Source: Siderastrea siderea (taxonomy: Eukaryota; Cnidaria; Anthozoa; Scleractinia; Rhizangiidae). Taken from it: a DNA stretch of 64,000 nt. Positions 62,640 through 64,000 of the stretch are shown here, one piece after another. Positions within the stretch are counted from its first letter, which is position 1. Every line of letters begins with the position of its first letter. The stretch spans positions 43,262,569 to 43,326,568 of the forward strand of contig OZ034975.1 of NCBI GenBank assembly GCA_964030785.1, in the 5' to 3' direction. The translations under genes were made by a program, and so were the position numbers. A model generated the notes under the pieces. The model saw only the letters and a program-made list of their open reading frames with translations, did not search any database and was not told the origin of the DNA.

Positions 62640-63115
62640 ATGAAAGAGAAAGAGATAAGAACGTTTTACATGACTGTAAATAATGTACCTATTTTATTTT
62701 AGGGAATGTTACAGGGTTGACCTTATATTTCATTTTCAAGGTGTCTAACATCTTGAATAAACTAGTGTTATGTTATGTTATGTTATGTTACCCCATCCAT
62801 TTCAGTACTGTTATTCAACTTTTTCCCTCTTATAGTGTCAAGTTACATGTGTTGTCATGTATATATATGTACTGTTACTATACAATGCTGTACATGTACT
62901 ATTGCAGCTGGTTCTTGTTTAGGGGTTTCTGTTCATGTAACCAGAAGAATTTTTATGGGGTGGGTTATTGGTCCCACACCCAACCCTAAAATCTGGAGGA
63001 CCACAACCTGTTATTTGTCAGGCCTCTCTTTTGACCAATCCACCAGGGTTGAACCTAGTAGGGACTAAAGATCCGACTGCATAGCTGCAAGGATCGCTTG
63101 AGACTCTCAAGCCCT
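62640..63115. other. UNC80 intron upstream of exon 1 of window
   Basis: A (TGTTA)n microsatellite is at 62766-62791. Otherwise nothing is recognised. I searched for the first UNC80 coding exon here and did not find it. Confidence 0.5.
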
Positions 63116-63119
63116 TATA

Positions 63120-63785
63120 CTTCTACAGACTTTGTATAAAGTGTGTCCATTCAAATGAACTCAGCAGTACTTTCCTGTGGTGCTGTTTATTATGCTGCAC
63201 AAGGTGGTTCTAACTTTCAAGTCTGTGCATGAAATCCTAAAGTGTGACCATTCAAATAAAAGCAACTGTGCAGTACTTTCCTGTGGTACATTGCAACTTT
63301 TGCATCTGTGGATGAAATGCTATAGTGTGACCATTCAAACAAAAGCTACTGAGCAGTACTTTCCCGTGGTGCTGTTTATTAATGTATGCCGTACAAGATG
63401 CTTCTAACTTTTGAGTCTGTGGATGAAATCCTAAAGTGTGACCATTCAAGGGAAAGCTACTGAGCAGTACTTTCCTGTGTTGCTGTTTATTATGCTTTAC
63501 AAGATAGCTCTAACTTTTGAGTCTGTAGATGAAATCCTAAAGTGTGACCATTCAAATGAAAGCTATTGAGCAGTACTTTCCTATCCTGATGTTGGTCAGT
63601 CTGGCCATTCACATTTCTTGTGTTGTAGTCTTCTTTGTTGCATTGTATAAGTTGGTTCTTGCTTTTGAGTCTGTGAATGAAATCCTTATGTCTGACCACA
63701 CAAATGAAAGTGATTGAGCAGTGTTTTGCTGTGGTGCTGTTTATTATGCTGCACACTCAGGTTAGTTCTAACTTTTGACTCTGAA
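63120..63785 (-). repeat. 106-bp repeat cluster, reverse
   Basis: About six units, some interrupted by short insertions near 63295 and 63590. Confidence 0.92.
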
Positions 63786-64000
63786 ATACATGCCACAATG
63801 AGACCACTTAGATCTACTTAGTACTATTACCACTCTCAATTTTGTAGTGGGCCGGACTATTATCTGTACCAGTCTCATTTGGATAAACGGTTCATATTTT
63901 GGCAAAAATTTCCACCTGGCTGGACATACATGTAGTTATTAAATGCTGTATGCACTTGTGTACATTGAAAGTTATTAGAGTGTAATGAAATGCATACAAA
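63786..64000. other. Window edge, nothing recognised
   Basis: AT-rich sequence without recognised features. Confidence 0.4.

Noticed and set aside
62640..64000. First coding exon of UNC80
   Set aside because: No stretch on the minus strand resembled the conserved N-terminal segment of UNC80; it is presumed to lie beyond the window.

Overview
The window is eukaryotic nuclear DNA, most likely from an anthozoan cnidarian and probably a stony coral. This is an inference. It rests on AT-rich sequence with many small exons and GT-AG introns, anthozoan-style tRNA-derived SINEs and MITEs, and divergent but clearly animal proteins. No sequence search was possible. Family assignments are by eye, and comparisons to vertebrate UNC80 are from memory.

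Almost the whole window is one minus-strand gene, an orthologue of UNC80, the very large scaffold subunit of the NALCN sodium-leak channel complex. I traced 34 consecutive coding exons, from 62634 down to 1110. Their splice phases agree throughout and they sum to 7,596 bp (2,532 codons). The short first coding exon (expected above 64000) and the C-terminal roughly 700 residues (expected below position 1) are not in the window. A weak candidate for the next exon lies near 552-599.

A second gene, an intact single-exon microsomal cytochrome P450 (18484-19974, plus strand), sits inside the 20.3-kb UNC80 intron between exons 31 and 32, antisense to its host. It is flanked on both sides by MITEs and by clusters of a 106-bp repeat in opposite orientations.

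The rest is intronic and repeat-rich. 1-5,100: UNC80 exons 32-34 plus simple and degenerate repeats. 5,100-15,460: a 106-bp satellite family, comprising a near-identical 2,421-bp tandem duplication and then an array of about 47 units. 15,500-24,100: a LINE 3' end, MITEs, the P450 and more 106-bp clusters. 24,150-49,400: a dense run of UNC80 exons 7-31 among MITEs, palindromic tRNA-like SINEs, LINE ends and a 66-67-bp minisatellite. 49,400-64,000: the large N-terminal UNC80 exons, a 1.7-kb inverted-repeat element, nested MITEs and a second 66-67-bp minisatellite.

The most unusual structures are two SINEs whose internal segment has grown into a VNTR (40.5-41.9 kb and 58.3-60.4 kb), the block-structured 106-bp satellite spread in both orientations through one gene's introns, a minisatellite that contains the splice-acceptor edge of UNC80 exon 10, and two palindromic tRNA-SINE insertions.
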